Shown in pieces: positions 10,701-15,477 of a stretch of 15,477 nucleotides of DNA. Origin of the DNA: Planctomycetota bacterium (lineage in GTDB: Bacteria > Planctomycetota > PUPC01 > JACPCR01); contig JASLXP010000865.1 in the NCBI GenBank assembly GCA_030740295.1, forward strand, positions 1 to 15,477, read 5' to 3'. How positions within the stretch are numbered: position 1 is the stretch's first letter; each line of letters opens with the position of its first letter. Below the pieces are notes generated by a model. It was given only the letters and a program-made list of their open reading frames with translations. It had not been told where the DNA came from and ran no database searches. Both the position numbers and the translations under genes were made by a program.

Positions 10701-11407
10701 TCCTCGAAGAACAGCGTGTCCGCATCCTTCTTGGCCTTGACGGTCATCGTAATCTCAAGAGGTGATGAGGCATGGGCATCAGCGGCAACGCTGGCAGCCC
10801 GTACGAGGACATCAGCGCCTGGCGACACGCGGATCGTCAGCTCTGCCAGGTGTCGATGCCAGCCGATACGTTTACTGAACTTGAGAGTTTTCCAATCATT
10901 TTTGCTGGCTCTGATCGAGACCGCGCCGACTGTCTCTGCCGGAGCAGGATTGCTGGCAAGTCCGGAAAGGTGCACATCTCCGATACCTTTCACCTGGACG
11001 CTGAAGTCGTACTGAGCGTCAGGTACGACCTCGACGTAGCGCTGAATCAGTCGAAGCGTCTCGCCATTCCCCGTACGCACCCGCAGCGCAGTCAGGTCAC
11101 CGTCTTGCGCCACATTCAGTCGTCCGGCGCCGTCCTTATTCGGGATGATGATCCACCCATACGGCATGAATGGCTCACCGTCGTACGCGGGCAGGATTCT
11201 GTGCTGGCTGCGAATGTATTTCAGCTTCGCCGGCGCAGTGCGTTGTGCTTTGTAGGTCCTGGCAAAGTCGGGGTTGGTCACCAGGTTCGTTTCACGCGCA
11301 TTGATGCGATTACTGAGCGGGACAAGGAGGAAAAGAGCCAGAGCAGCCTGAAGCGAAGTTGACAGAGAACGCGCCCTCGGTGTTTCCAAGGCAGTGCGAG
11401 ACGTCAC
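4745..11407 (-). CDS. Giant exported GH2-type glycoside hydrolase-like protein with LamG, amidotransferase-like and TPR modules
   Basis: The 2220-residue protein starts at GTG 11407, 7 bases after GGAAG. A signal peptide follows at once (hydrophobic core AALALFLLVPL, likely cleavage after Ala37); longer in-frame starts at 11644 or 11674 would bury it. Approximate order: 40-215 carbohydrate-binding-like beta domain (NLVTNPDF); 228-430 LamG/concanavalin-like domain (GTIEFWFKP, WHHFAGSWDG, YVDG, IDEIRIS); 475-740 beta-rich; 810-925 GH2 sugar-binding domain (MWYRKTFRVPDW, IFVNGQRVGY, GENELVICVRN); 950-1050 Ig-like; 1058-1365 GH2 barrel with HPCIIGWGISNES. Glu1165 is the expected acid/base and Glu1278 (KFGESA) a candidate nucleophile. 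Then come 1461-1866, two class I amidotransferase-like folds; 1881-2091, a beta-sandwich; and 2099-2211, TPR-like helices. The barrel appears shortened near residue 1100. The usual GH2 activity is beta-galactosidase, glucuronidase or mannosidase; the specificity here is unknown and activity is uncertain. Confidence 0.82.
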   Translation of the reverse strand: MTSRTALETPRARSLSTSLQAALALFLLVPLSNRINARETNLVTNPDFARTYKAQRTAPAKLKYIRSQHRILPAYDGEPFMPYGWIIIPNKDGAGRLNVAQDGDLTALRVRTGNGETLRLIQRYVEVVPDAQYDFSVQVKGIGDVHLSGLASNPAPAETVGAVSIRASKNDWKTLKFSKRIGWHRHLAELTIRVSPGADVLVRAASVAADAHASSPLEITMTVKAKKDADTLFFEDFDSPDVSVKPGEGAGLTAPDEGRFGRGMRTTDQGGGSTARMQFGALPKRGTIEFWFKPAKLPESTRDYLMPLVLTTQTPGRRDTQIQFTLHHWLGVVPFGFRKERYKVDRTDCERDTGWGWWQPGTWHHFAGSWDGDVMRVYVDGVLGGVGYGKDREGNPVVQPNGQAMDLVLKAGGVIDEIRISRGLRYGPIVPAGATYTPYQTTARKGKEKAKPIQTTSTVSEKEIARLRAANVQPVPAAEAAYVFEAGEAQPSWQDMPGLALRKDFFGKGADGIEFSQFALGRALYWKTDRVEPGRYYLGLWAETSDKRYRTEFSPSKLMATAFLNGYPVRFSTTSDPVQVKPGLWVSELQSRKAVEIKPGDEIAVTGATMWNNRKIYLRLALYRDEPRRGHGFTGQTFGVRLRTVQRLRLVVSPRISGSGGDGDVHEATILIANPLGYDADAIVTWQLADFFGTPLVTKEERVRIPAHKTHTIGHTFTAQGDAQAYQLDVRTRPAPEFQFPVARPREMLELNDWSRMEFMPNQNDPLTVWNHARMDLKSVRTGNRKFVCLDGSDWKRGPLVGRRVPARVPDDIKYRRFTVPFTRTYIKLPKGVFGMWYRKTFRVPDWMRGQNVVVHVTQAICEGTIFVNGQRVGYGVGGNLPFSADVTKALDWDGENELVICVRNAISLVSPDYVDQFDPANSRVVEENQDIYGSPRNAACLNSVFLRSAPPVRVKQALVLPDVEKKTVRVMARLENRSGRAHTVRADFRIMQEGTESSAAIPSRTLTVPDGSVVEIEASGPAGDLRAYVPRNPVLAKLTLTLSAEGETLDSFAQRFGYRSFRVDGLVFNLNGNPVKLLGGFQHFPHNYYEGDDGITVSRDDRGGHALLDEIGKLHYKWVGLGWAQRWKKIRNTRFWDSIRKNAVESVWEFGSHPCIIGWGISNESYHYAQFISGGEGQKKHGELIHTIAQTIRDRFKYPIWCIADGDEDLGGRLDFTSFHYLNQSLSFNWYLRSDSQGYFTDGHSHYPPDCFYLNKASQIPKHGTVLKMRPDWKFGESACGDTETFWMSTKRNGVYMCAYLGDRAAISPGWQFGTGRGVAWSKMSMEGYRDMEQAIISGMYWQSSLGLGAQAVTFALPEQEIRYYAGNRFDKRLNIHDDEIAPGTLTFNWRLMDTAGRTVHNEKITAQSGTTTLLRKRIAFDVPNVRERTVFTLALELQKNGHRRAYEEHLVDVWPRPGAAENPVAISVFDPSGKAAAKLARIGCRVSRLTALKKATLADVRRLVIGPDTFTADMKEEKEALREFVRRGGRAVVLHQNSPGFLPVDTYVKKRARFSMGFVRAKSHPIMKGLTDRDFQMWNPGHLIVTGVYRKPKRGNFLSLVDCGYEGTLAWTPLFEVFFGEGSIVAVQLPLLAKLDTEPMCIELLTRIVRYLAMPVYRTAASKLAVLDGAHDGLLQRLKDIRADFAITTELGLIDRVALLDMASEGLDKRTAGLQEWVKQGGTLILHRARPGHEPILEKLLESKVAIRVQPWQSSDDRALLERRDGLTEGMNHLDFYWRRQVSGETVHSTWQVSNGVAKPRGQVQFLVTAEGATDYLFPGGLQEKPVGKGRIIVDQLLWEMDGTGLVCGSPERFISMLLTNLGIRQEPPARKPSLPERVTYVPIDLSGLANRSFSDAASGDNTGWLDWGPGADLSTFPTGRVRFQGVPFEVPKGKRNAIVLRVRPQWVKPLGKFPESVNIPVNLANVQGLYFLHTGGWAYGLSPFGKREIIYADGTKEETILSGANMSDWNPGHEQFPDEEYTTTTVAWTGANKQYPIIRVYKTLWVNPHPGKTIKSIVITNSGLDAKQWRFIPHFGLTAAVSPEAQAKVVQSRPVESAKHLKAALELVKQKKPTEAIARLTEAINADPKNTAAWLTLAQLRAKTANEQQYRDLCHRWMKADPDSFQPHNALGRYLEAKGHLTQALSVYRKSIKLEWNQPFITKAIVRLEKQLNERKE

Positions 11408-11414
11408 GTCGTGG

Positions 11415-11425
11415 CTTCCTTCCTT
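11415..11425 (-). promoter_or_regulatory. Ribosome binding site deciding the GH2-type gene start
   Basis: The minus strand reads AAGGAAGGAAG and is followed 7 bases later by GTG at 11407. The signal peptide begins directly after this GTG. This site therefore favours the shorter protein over the longer in-frame reading that begins at 11674. Confidence 0.6.
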
Positions 11426-11446
11426 GAGGATGAATTCAATGGCGAT

Positions 11447-11520
11447 GCTGCAACGCTCCGCAGTAGTCCCGGCGCTCCGCAGCGGGATTTGAAGTAACAG
11501 CCGCGGAGCGTCTGCACTAC
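11447..11520. repeat. GC-rich palindromic element with repeated CGCTCCGCAG
   Basis: The word CGCTCCGCAG occurs at 11454-11463 and again at 11473-11482, and its near-inverse CCGCGGAGCG at 11501-11510. Bases 11473-11483 and 11500-11510 form an 11-base stem with one imperfect pair (a G-U wobble in the minus-strand RNA) around a 16-base loop. It lies in the 5' leader of the GH2-type gene. It has the look of a dispersed palindromic repeat; other copies are needed to prove that. Confidence 0.55.
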
Positions 11521-11540
11521 GAATGGCTGCGGTCCGATGG

Positions 11541-11644
11541 CAGGGCCATGAGCAGGAAGCCTGTTTGGCTGAAGAGGTCGGACGCTGCACGTACGGCCTC
11601 TTGAAGGTCTTCCTGGCGGCCAGGATTCGCTCTTTGTATGTCAT
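11541..11644 (-). pseudogene. Possible frameshifted remnant of a small or truncated gene
   Basis: On the minus strand an ATG at 11644, with GGAA about 9 bases upstream, opens a peptide beginning MTYKERILAA. This is the style of start seen in uroporphyrinogen-decarboxylase-like and other methyltransferase proteins. After ten codons the protein-like reading moves to another frame: RQEDLQEAVRAASDLF, then SQTGFLLMALPSD, ending at a TAG about 100 bases from the ATG. The first frame stays open into the GH2-type gene but becomes arginine/serine-rich and runs across the palindromic element, so it is probably not translated as such. It could be the two ends of a decayed gene with an internal deletion, or chance. 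The family guess rests on a very short match. Confidence 0.3.
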
Positions 11645-11711
11645 CTCGGGCATTCCATGTGAGCCGCAGAACATTTATGTAGAATGGCAAACTCTGTAAG
11701 AAGTCGCGTAA

Positions 11712-11766
11712 AATCCACAGGTCTGGAGACCTGTGCTACGCGGTTCGCGGAACGAGCCGTAGCACA
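11712..11766. repeat. Compound palindromic repeat (two alternative hairpins)
   Basis: CACAGGTCT (11716-11724) and AGACCTGTG (11727-11735) form a nearly perfect palindrome. Overlapping it, TGTGCTACG (11732-11740) pairs exactly with CGTAGCACA (11758-11766). Inside that loop GTTC/GAAC forms a further 4-base stem around GCG. The two larger hairpins share bases 11732-11735 and so exclude each other. The shape recalls dispersed intergenic palindromes that I associate with Verrucomicrobiota-like genomes. It sits about 100 bases upstream of the aminotransferase start. Confidence 0.6.
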
Positions 11767-11862
11767 ACTCACCAGAGTTTTGAGAAGTCTGATGGATTGG
11801 ACCGGAGATGTCGATAGGTTGAATCAAGACATCCCATTCACCACGCCCACATTTGAGGAATT

Positions 11863-13218
11863 ATGATGGCCACCACTAATGACCGCCAAACTGAGCAACT
11901 CGCCCTGCAGGGCGGAATGAAAGCCGTTTCTGGCATTGAAGGGAAGGGCGAACCTAAAATCGGCGCAGAAGAATTCATGTCTATTGCCGAGCGCTTCGGC
12001 CTGAGCGAAGAGACTCTTGCAAAGATTCGCGATGCAGTGGAAGCCGAGGATTGGGGCGGCGGGCCGTTCCTGGCTAACTACTACTGTGGATTGCCGGAAT
12101 CGAGAGTGCAGGCGTATGAGCGGACCGCGCGTGAACTGTTCGGTTCTCCCTTTGCCATTGGCGTGAGTTCGGGTACCGGCGCGTTGCACAGCGCATTTGT
12201 CGCGGCAGGGGTCAAGCCCGGCACTGAGGTGATCTGCCCGGCCATCGGGTTCTATGCCACCGCTGCCGCCGTGGGCATGGCCGGCGGCGTGCCCGTTTTC
12301 TGCGACGTTGACAACTCCATGACCATGGACGCCGACTTATTGGAGCCACTGATTAACGAGCGAACAGTCGCTCTGGCGCCAACGCATCCTATGGGCAACA
12401 TTTGCCATATGGACAAGATCATGGCGGTCGCCGAGAAGCATGGGCTGAAGGTGGTTGAGGACTGTGCGCAGGCATGCGGGGGACGGTTCAATGGCCAACT
12501 GGTGGGCACTTTCGGCGAATTTGGCTGCTTCAGCATCTCCGCTTACAAGATTGTCGGCGGAGGAGAAGGCGGCCTGGTGTTGACCAAGATCCAGCGCGAT
12601 TGGGATCGCGTCAACGGCCTCGCGGAAGGTGGCGGACTGTGGCGTCCGGTTCGCTTTGCTGAGCCGCGCTATGAGGATGAACTGCTGATCGGAACCAATT
12701 ACCGGATGTCGGATCTGGAGGCCAGTGTAAACGTCGTGCAGTTGGGCAGGATGGAGGAGACCGTCGAGCGTTTCCGCCACACCAAGCAGCGTGTGGTCAG
12801 CCAGCTCGAGAGTTTCGCGGAGATCACGCCGCAGTTGAGACACGACCCGGCCGGTGATGTTGGCTACCAGTTACGGTTCTTCCCCGACACCGTGGAACTG
12901 GCGGTGAAGATCGCGGAAGCGCTGAACGCCGAGGGCATCGGCGCCGGTACGCGGGGCGGCAACGAACGGCCCGACTGGCATATCTATCACTACATGTACC
13001 CGCTCAAGGATTATGCCGGCTGCAGTTGCTACGACGGCGATGCAAGCAAAACATACGACAAAGGTGCGTGCCCAGTAGCGGATGATCTGTTCGAGCGAGT
13101 GGTCAGTATCGGCCTGAATCAGTGGTACACGGAGGGCGACTGCGATCAGATTGCAGCCGGCATCAACAAAGTGCTGCGCGCCTATTGCACGCCGGCCTCT
13201 GACGGCAAACCGTGGTGA
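11863..13218 (+). CDS. DegT/DnrJ/EryC1/StrS-family PLP-dependent aminotransferase
   Basis: The 451-residue protein is a fold-type I PLP enzyme of the sugar or cyclitol aminotransferase group. Visible family marks are the N-terminal LALQGGMKAV, SSGTGALHSAF (102-112, cofactor phosphate region), VVEDCAQACGG (197-207, with Asp200 for the pyridine nitrogen), SISAYKIVGGGEGG (224-237, Lys229 as the Schiff-base lysine), GTNYRMSDLEASVNVVQLGRM (277-297), and the C-terminal ACPVADDLFERVVSI. Such enzymes transaminate keto-sugars or keto-inositols with Glu or Gln as donor in the cytoplasm. The substrate cannot be assigned, as no nucleotide-sugar genes are beside it. There are two adjacent ATGs: GAGG at 11855-11858 is 4 bases from the first and 7 from the second (11866), so the second may be the true start. 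Three Cys near the C-terminus (387, 389, 403) are a local oddity. It is divergent from the GH2-type gene. Confidence 0.9.
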   Translation: MMATTNDRQTEQLALQGGMKAVSGIEGKGEPKIGAEEFMSIAERFGLSEETLAKIRDAVEAEDWGGGPFLANYYCGLPESRVQAYERTARELFGSPFAIGVSSGTGALHSAFVAAGVKPGTEVICPAIGFYATAAAVGMAGGVPVFCDVDNSMTMDADLLEPLINERTVALAPTHPMGNICHMDKIMAVAEKHGLKVVEDCAQACGGRFNGQLVGTFGEFGCFSISAYKIVGGGEGGLVLTKIQRDWDRVNGLAEGGGLWRPVRFAEPRYEDELLIGTNYRMSDLEASVNVVQLGRMEETVERFRHTKQRVVSQLESFAEITPQLRHDPAGDVGYQLRFFPDTVELAVKIAEALNAEGIGAGTRGGNERPDWHIYHYMYPLKDYAGCSCYDGDASKTYDKGACPVADDLFERVVSIGLNQWYTEGDCDQIAAGINKVLRAYCTPASDGKPW

Positions 13219-13265
13219 GGCCACATTCTTGTTGGACCACGAGCAACCGACCCATGCAGACGGTA

Positions 13266-13682
13266 TCAACCGTTCTGCGGCACGCGCTCCCGCTCCTGCT
13301 GCTCTGTGAGTTGGACTGCGGACCTGTTTTCGAGTTGTGATACTCGCGTCTCGAGGTCCTTGATCCTGCGGTTCAGCGGCCAGAATCGTCGCGAAAACAA
13401 GATGCCACCTGATTCAAAGTGGAGTTGGAGGAAGCGGACCTTCTTCTCTGTGCGGTCAAGTACTGAATTCAAAGAGAGCATTTTCGTCAGAGCATCTGAC
13501 CGAAGGAAATCAAGAGGCCTGTCATTAACGCGGTCTACCAGAACGTTGACACGTGAAGCAAGCTGCTCGACCCGCATACGCTGGCGATTGTGCTCCAGAA
13601 TGGCGAAGACAACGAGCACCAAGACCGGAACCGTGAACAGGAAAGGCATGTAAACCATCGATTGGGTCCGCTTGGTTATCAC
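13266..13682 (-). CDS. Small membrane-anchored coiled-coil protein, function unknown
   Basis: I do not recognise this 138-residue protein. Residues 9-29 form one strongly hydrophobic segment (YMPFLFTVPVLVLVVFAIL) followed by basic and polar residues, so it is probably a single-pass inner-membrane protein. Residues 32-53 and 103-128 (IKDLETRVSQLENR) have the heptad pattern of coiled coils, suggesting oligomerisation or a partner. The reading starts at GTG 13682 with only a weak GAGTAA-like site before it; ATG 13658 is an alternative that would leave almost no N-terminal tail. It converges on the aminotransferase with 47 bases between the stops and no clear terminator. It is more AT-rich to the eye than the large genes on the left. 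Confidence 0.6.
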   Translation of the reverse strand: MITKRTQSMVYMPFLFTVPVLVLVVFAILEHNRQRMRVEQLASRVNVLVDRVNDRPLDFLRSDALTKMLSLNSVLDRTEKKVRFLQLHFESGGILFSRRFWPLNRRIKDLETRVSQLENRSAVQLTEQQERERVPQNG

Positions 13683-13774
13683 TTACTCATTGACTTGAGT
13701 TCATACGCGACATAACCAGCCATGACGAGGATCGCCCATCGCCACCGTATGCATCTCGTTCTCAGCTACAGCTG

Positions 13775-14245
13775 TCACTTAGATTCACTCGCATTTTTTT
13801 TGAAAAGTTGGTGACCCGGCTTACTAATTTCCCTGGCATATTCCCGGATTGCATCTTCTCCTTTCTTCACTGTCTCATGATATTCATTAAGAAATTCGAT
13901 TGCCTTCTTGTCCCCAATCCGTTGTCGAGCGTCGTGAACAATCGTGAGGATATTTGAAGACAGGCCTCCGGTCCCACCACAACCGACGGACCCAATCGGG
14001 AAGACAAGCTGATTCGACGCACTGATAGGAAGCCAGTTATGTTCTTTGTGCTCTGGATAGAGTTTGTCGATCCACTTTGAGGCTCTCGTCTCTTTGACGG
14101 ATTTCGTGTTACCCAACAGTGTCCAAACAGAGCTTCGATGTCGGCTACAAAAAGAACATGATGATGACTCTTGACTACGAGGCCCCAGCCCGCAGCCGAC
14201 CAGCAAGAAACAGAATGTCACGGAAATGAGAATGTAGTGATTCAT
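13775..14245 (-). CDS. Lipoprotein with Cys/His-rich motif, function unknown
   Basis: The 156-residue protein begins with a lipoprotein signal (MNHYILISVTFCFLLVGC): a short hydrophobic core and the lipobox LVGC, so lipidation at Cys18 is expected. Just inside the mature part lies CSFCSRHR (Cys30, Cys33, His36). It is followed by an SKWIDKLYPEHKEHNW segment (residues 56-71) with His66, His69 and Trp71, and a lone Cys89 in a glycine-rich stretch. The pairing of CxxC with a later HxxH reads like a metal- or haem-binding arrangement, but no known family is certain. I have an impression of similar unnamed short proteins in PVC-group bacteria. The C-terminal half is charged and helical. The start is ATG 14245 with a weak AGAAG site. 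It stands among two other small envelope genes. Confidence 0.7.
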   Translation of the reverse strand: MNHYILISVTFCFLLVGCGLGPRSQESSSCSFCSRHRSSVWTLLGNTKSVKETRASKWIDKLYPEHKEHNWLPISASNQLVFPIGSVGCGGTGGLSSNILTIVHDARQRIGDKKAIEFLNEYHETVKKGEDAIREYAREISKPGHQLFKKNASESK

Positions 14246-14326
14246 CTTCTGCCAACGTCAAGAATCAGAGACCGAAACGGAGTCGACCAACTTCAGGACG
14301 GCAGCAGACTCAGGCCTCTCGATGCC

Positions 14327-14662
14327 TCAGATCGCACCATCGTTTCGGTTCTCTGCATTCTTCTTGTTAAGGCCAATGCGACCTGTACTAACGACAACTT
14401 CGTAGAATCGTCTTCCGGTGAACAGTTCATCCAGTTTCAACAGCGGCAGGTAGAGACTGGCCAACAAACGGTCAGATGTCCTGTAACGGTCGAATGCAGT
14501 GATCCGTACCAAAACTGGCTTGTCGCCAGACATCCCTTCCAAGTAGCCATCGCTAGCATGCGAGTGCCGGACATAGGCGTAGCTCGAAAGGTAGGCGAGG
14601 CCGATCAGGGGTATCAGCGCAGGAATCTTTGAGAGCCCCTCAAGCGTCCGATGCGTGTTCAT
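14327..14662 (-). CDS. Small one-helix membrane protein, function unknown
   Basis: I chose ATG 14662, giving 111 residues; the reading could be extended to TTG 14728, but that adds residues encoded by a palindromic GGATCC repeat. Residues 13-31 (IPALIPLIGLAYLSSYAYV) form one membrane segment after a short N-terminal tail. The rest, with RITAFDRYRTSDRLLASLYLPLLKLDELFTGRRFY, is mixed and basic. I cannot assign a family. It lies 81 bases upstream of the lipoprotein gene on the same strand, so the two may be co-transcribed. The ribosome binding site is poor (AGAG about 11 bases upstream). Confidence 0.5.
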   Translation of the reverse strand: MNTHRTLEGLSKIPALIPLIGLAYLSSYAYVRHSHASDGYLEGMSGDKPVLVRITAFDRYRTSDRLLASLYLPLLKLDELFTGRRFYEVVVSTGRIGLNKKNAENRNDGAI

Positions 14663-14993
14663 CTGGGTAATTCTCTGGTCTGCCTTAATGTAGTGCGGAG
14701 GGATCCTGGGATCCTCGAAACAGTGCAACCAGGATCCTGGTGGGGGACGATCTTACTGGATTGAAATGGGGCTTCAAAGAAATGAGTCCCATGCCCTGAG
14801 TCTTAGAGCTTCAAGATTTTCAAGCCATCATAAGCCTGTCATCACTCAGGGATCCTGGGCTTTTCGCTGAAAACACGGCGGAGCGTCGGGGGGCTCTTCG
14901 GGAGTCTGGAGAAACGCAGTTGGTGGCTTCTCAGTGCTGATTCGTTTTCAACATAGATCGGATGTTCGCTAATCCGGGAAGGCTTTTCCTGCA
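14663..14993. other. Non-coding stretch with clustered GGATCC near-palindromes
   Basis: This 331-base gap contains no convincing gene on either strand. The 11-mer GGGATCCTGGG occurs at 14700-14710 and again at 14849-14859, a perfect 12-base palindrome CCAGGATCCTGG at 14729-14740, and a partial copy (GGGATCCTC) at 14708-14716. The rest is plain sequence of moderate GC. I see no strong promoter and no stem followed by a U-run. Confidence 0.5.
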
Positions 14994-15477
14994 CTACCTT
15001 CCCTTCGGTACGAGCATACGGAAATCGCGGGCTCTTAAGGGGATGGCTGGGATTCTTCCGTCCTTAATCCGCCACCATGCGCCGGTGTAGTAATCTTCGA
15101 TTCTGGTGATTGCCTTGCCTTTAAGCCCGAGCTGTTCAGCGTCCCACTGAAGTCTGAGGTCGACATCTTTGTCCGTGTTGTTCATGGCCACAAACATGAC
15201 GCTACCAGGACGTTTGAAAACGCTCGCAACGACTCCTGGATCTGCAGGCTGCAGCTTCAACGGTGAATCTCTTTTCCAGTACGGGATGAACTCGACCTCT
15301 TCGTCCCAACCGAACCGGCTCTGGGCGTACCAGACCGTGCGCAGGACCATCGACGGCATGTAAGCCTGCCACATGGGCGCGTCATGAAGTGTGAAGAGGC
15401 CGACCAGATGCTTTGTGGCGCGCAGGACTTCCGGGTCGTCCGACCACCAGAATTCACCATTCGACCGTGCGAATTCG
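14994..15477 (-). CDS. C-terminal part of a large glycoside-hydrolase-like protein (DUF6067/GH123-like), runs off the right edge
   Basis: The reading frame is open to the right end, so only the last 160 residues are present; the apparent ATG at 15374 is internal. The visible part runs from EFWWSDDPEVLRATKHLVGLF through YMPSMVLRTVWYAQSRFGWD, EFIPYWKRDSPLKL and VVASVFKRPGSVMFVAMNN to a final RAIPL-like beta strand. The pattern is a barrel end with tryptophan- and tyrosine-rich strands, a short linker (EFIPYW), then a beta-sandwich with a 'VxSVxxRPGxxxxVxxN' strand pair. It resembles the C-termini of the large secreted DUF6067/GH123-like proteins of PVC-type bacteria. No catalytic residues can be judged because the N-terminal part is missing. 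It reads towards the small envelope genes. Confidence 0.55.
   Translation of the reverse strand, partial: EFARSNGEFWWSDDPEVLRATKHLVGLFTLHDAPMWQAYMPSMVLRTVWYAQSRFGWDEEVEFIPYWKRDSPLKLQPADPGVVASVFKRPGSVMFVAMNNTDKDVDLRLQWDAEQLGLKGKAITRIEDYYTGAWWRIKDGRIPAIPLRARDFRMLVPKGR

Noticed and set aside
11408..11674. Extending the GH2-type protein by 89 residues to ATG 11674
   Set aside because: The extension crosses a palindromic repeat, has an arginine/serine-rich non-protein look, and would put the signal peptide about 100 residues inside. GTG 11407 has a good ribosome binding site.
11797..11825. A possible TTGGAC ... TGAATC promoter for the aminotransferase
   Set aside because: The spacing of 17 fits, but the -10 element matches only two of six positions, so it cannot be supported.
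11684..11866. A 60-codon plus-strand reading upstream of the aminotransferase
   Set aside because: Most of it is a translation of the compound palindrome (TGLETCATRF and following) and there is no ribosome binding site. It is a repeat artefact.
13793..13801. A run of eight A on the minus strand near the end of the lipoprotein gene as a programmed frameshift site
   Set aside because: It is only a few codons before the stop, there is no downstream stem-loop or extended alternate frame, and a shift would change little.

Overview
The window looks like part of a GC-rich bacterial genome with large secreted carbohydrate-active proteins, corrinoid-type methyltransferase genes and GC-rich dispersed palindromes. 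That mix suggests the PVC group (Verrucomicrobiota, Lentisphaerota, Kiritimatiellota or Planctomycetota) or a neighbour such as Hydrogenedentota. This is an inference from gene content and repeat style; there is no rRNA or other marker gene to settle it. I saw no tRNA, rRNA, CRISPR array, transposase or integrase.

Left part (1-11407), all on the minus strand and read right to left. A 2220-residue exported multidomain protein with a glycoside hydrolase family 2 (GH2) core (4745-11407) comes first. It is joined by a 4-base ATGA overlap to a 1005-residue exported polysaccharide lyase family 6 (PL6)-type parallel beta-helix protein with FN3 and carbohydrate-binding tail modules (1731-4748). After 119 bases comes an MttB-superfamily methyltransferase without an in-frame amber codon (214-1611). 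The first bases of a further gene run off the left edge (start codon at 8-10). The first two enzymes look like an outer saccharification pair, plausibly acting on a uronate-containing polysaccharide. How the methyltransferase connects is not shown by the sequence.

Middle part (11408-13218). A 455-base divergent region holds a possible broken gene remnant and two GC-rich inverted-repeat elements. It separates the GH2 gene from a plus-strand DegT/DnrJ/EryC1/StrS-type PLP aminotransferase (11863-13218).

Right part (13219-15477), minus strand and convergent with the aminotransferase. Three small genes, more AT-rich to the eye, encode envelope proteins: an N-terminally anchored coiled-coil protein, a lipoprotein with a Cys/His-rich motif, and a small one-helix membrane protein. 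A 331-base non-coding stretch follows, with repeated near-palindromes centred on GGATCC. The last gene is the C-terminal 160 residues of a large protein, probably a glycoside-hydrolase-like enzyme, which runs off the right edge.

The most distinctive features are the giant GH2 fusion, with an apparently shortened catalytic barrel and a C-terminal TPR tail, its coupling to the PL6-like gene, and the uncharacterised cysteine-motif lipoprotein.
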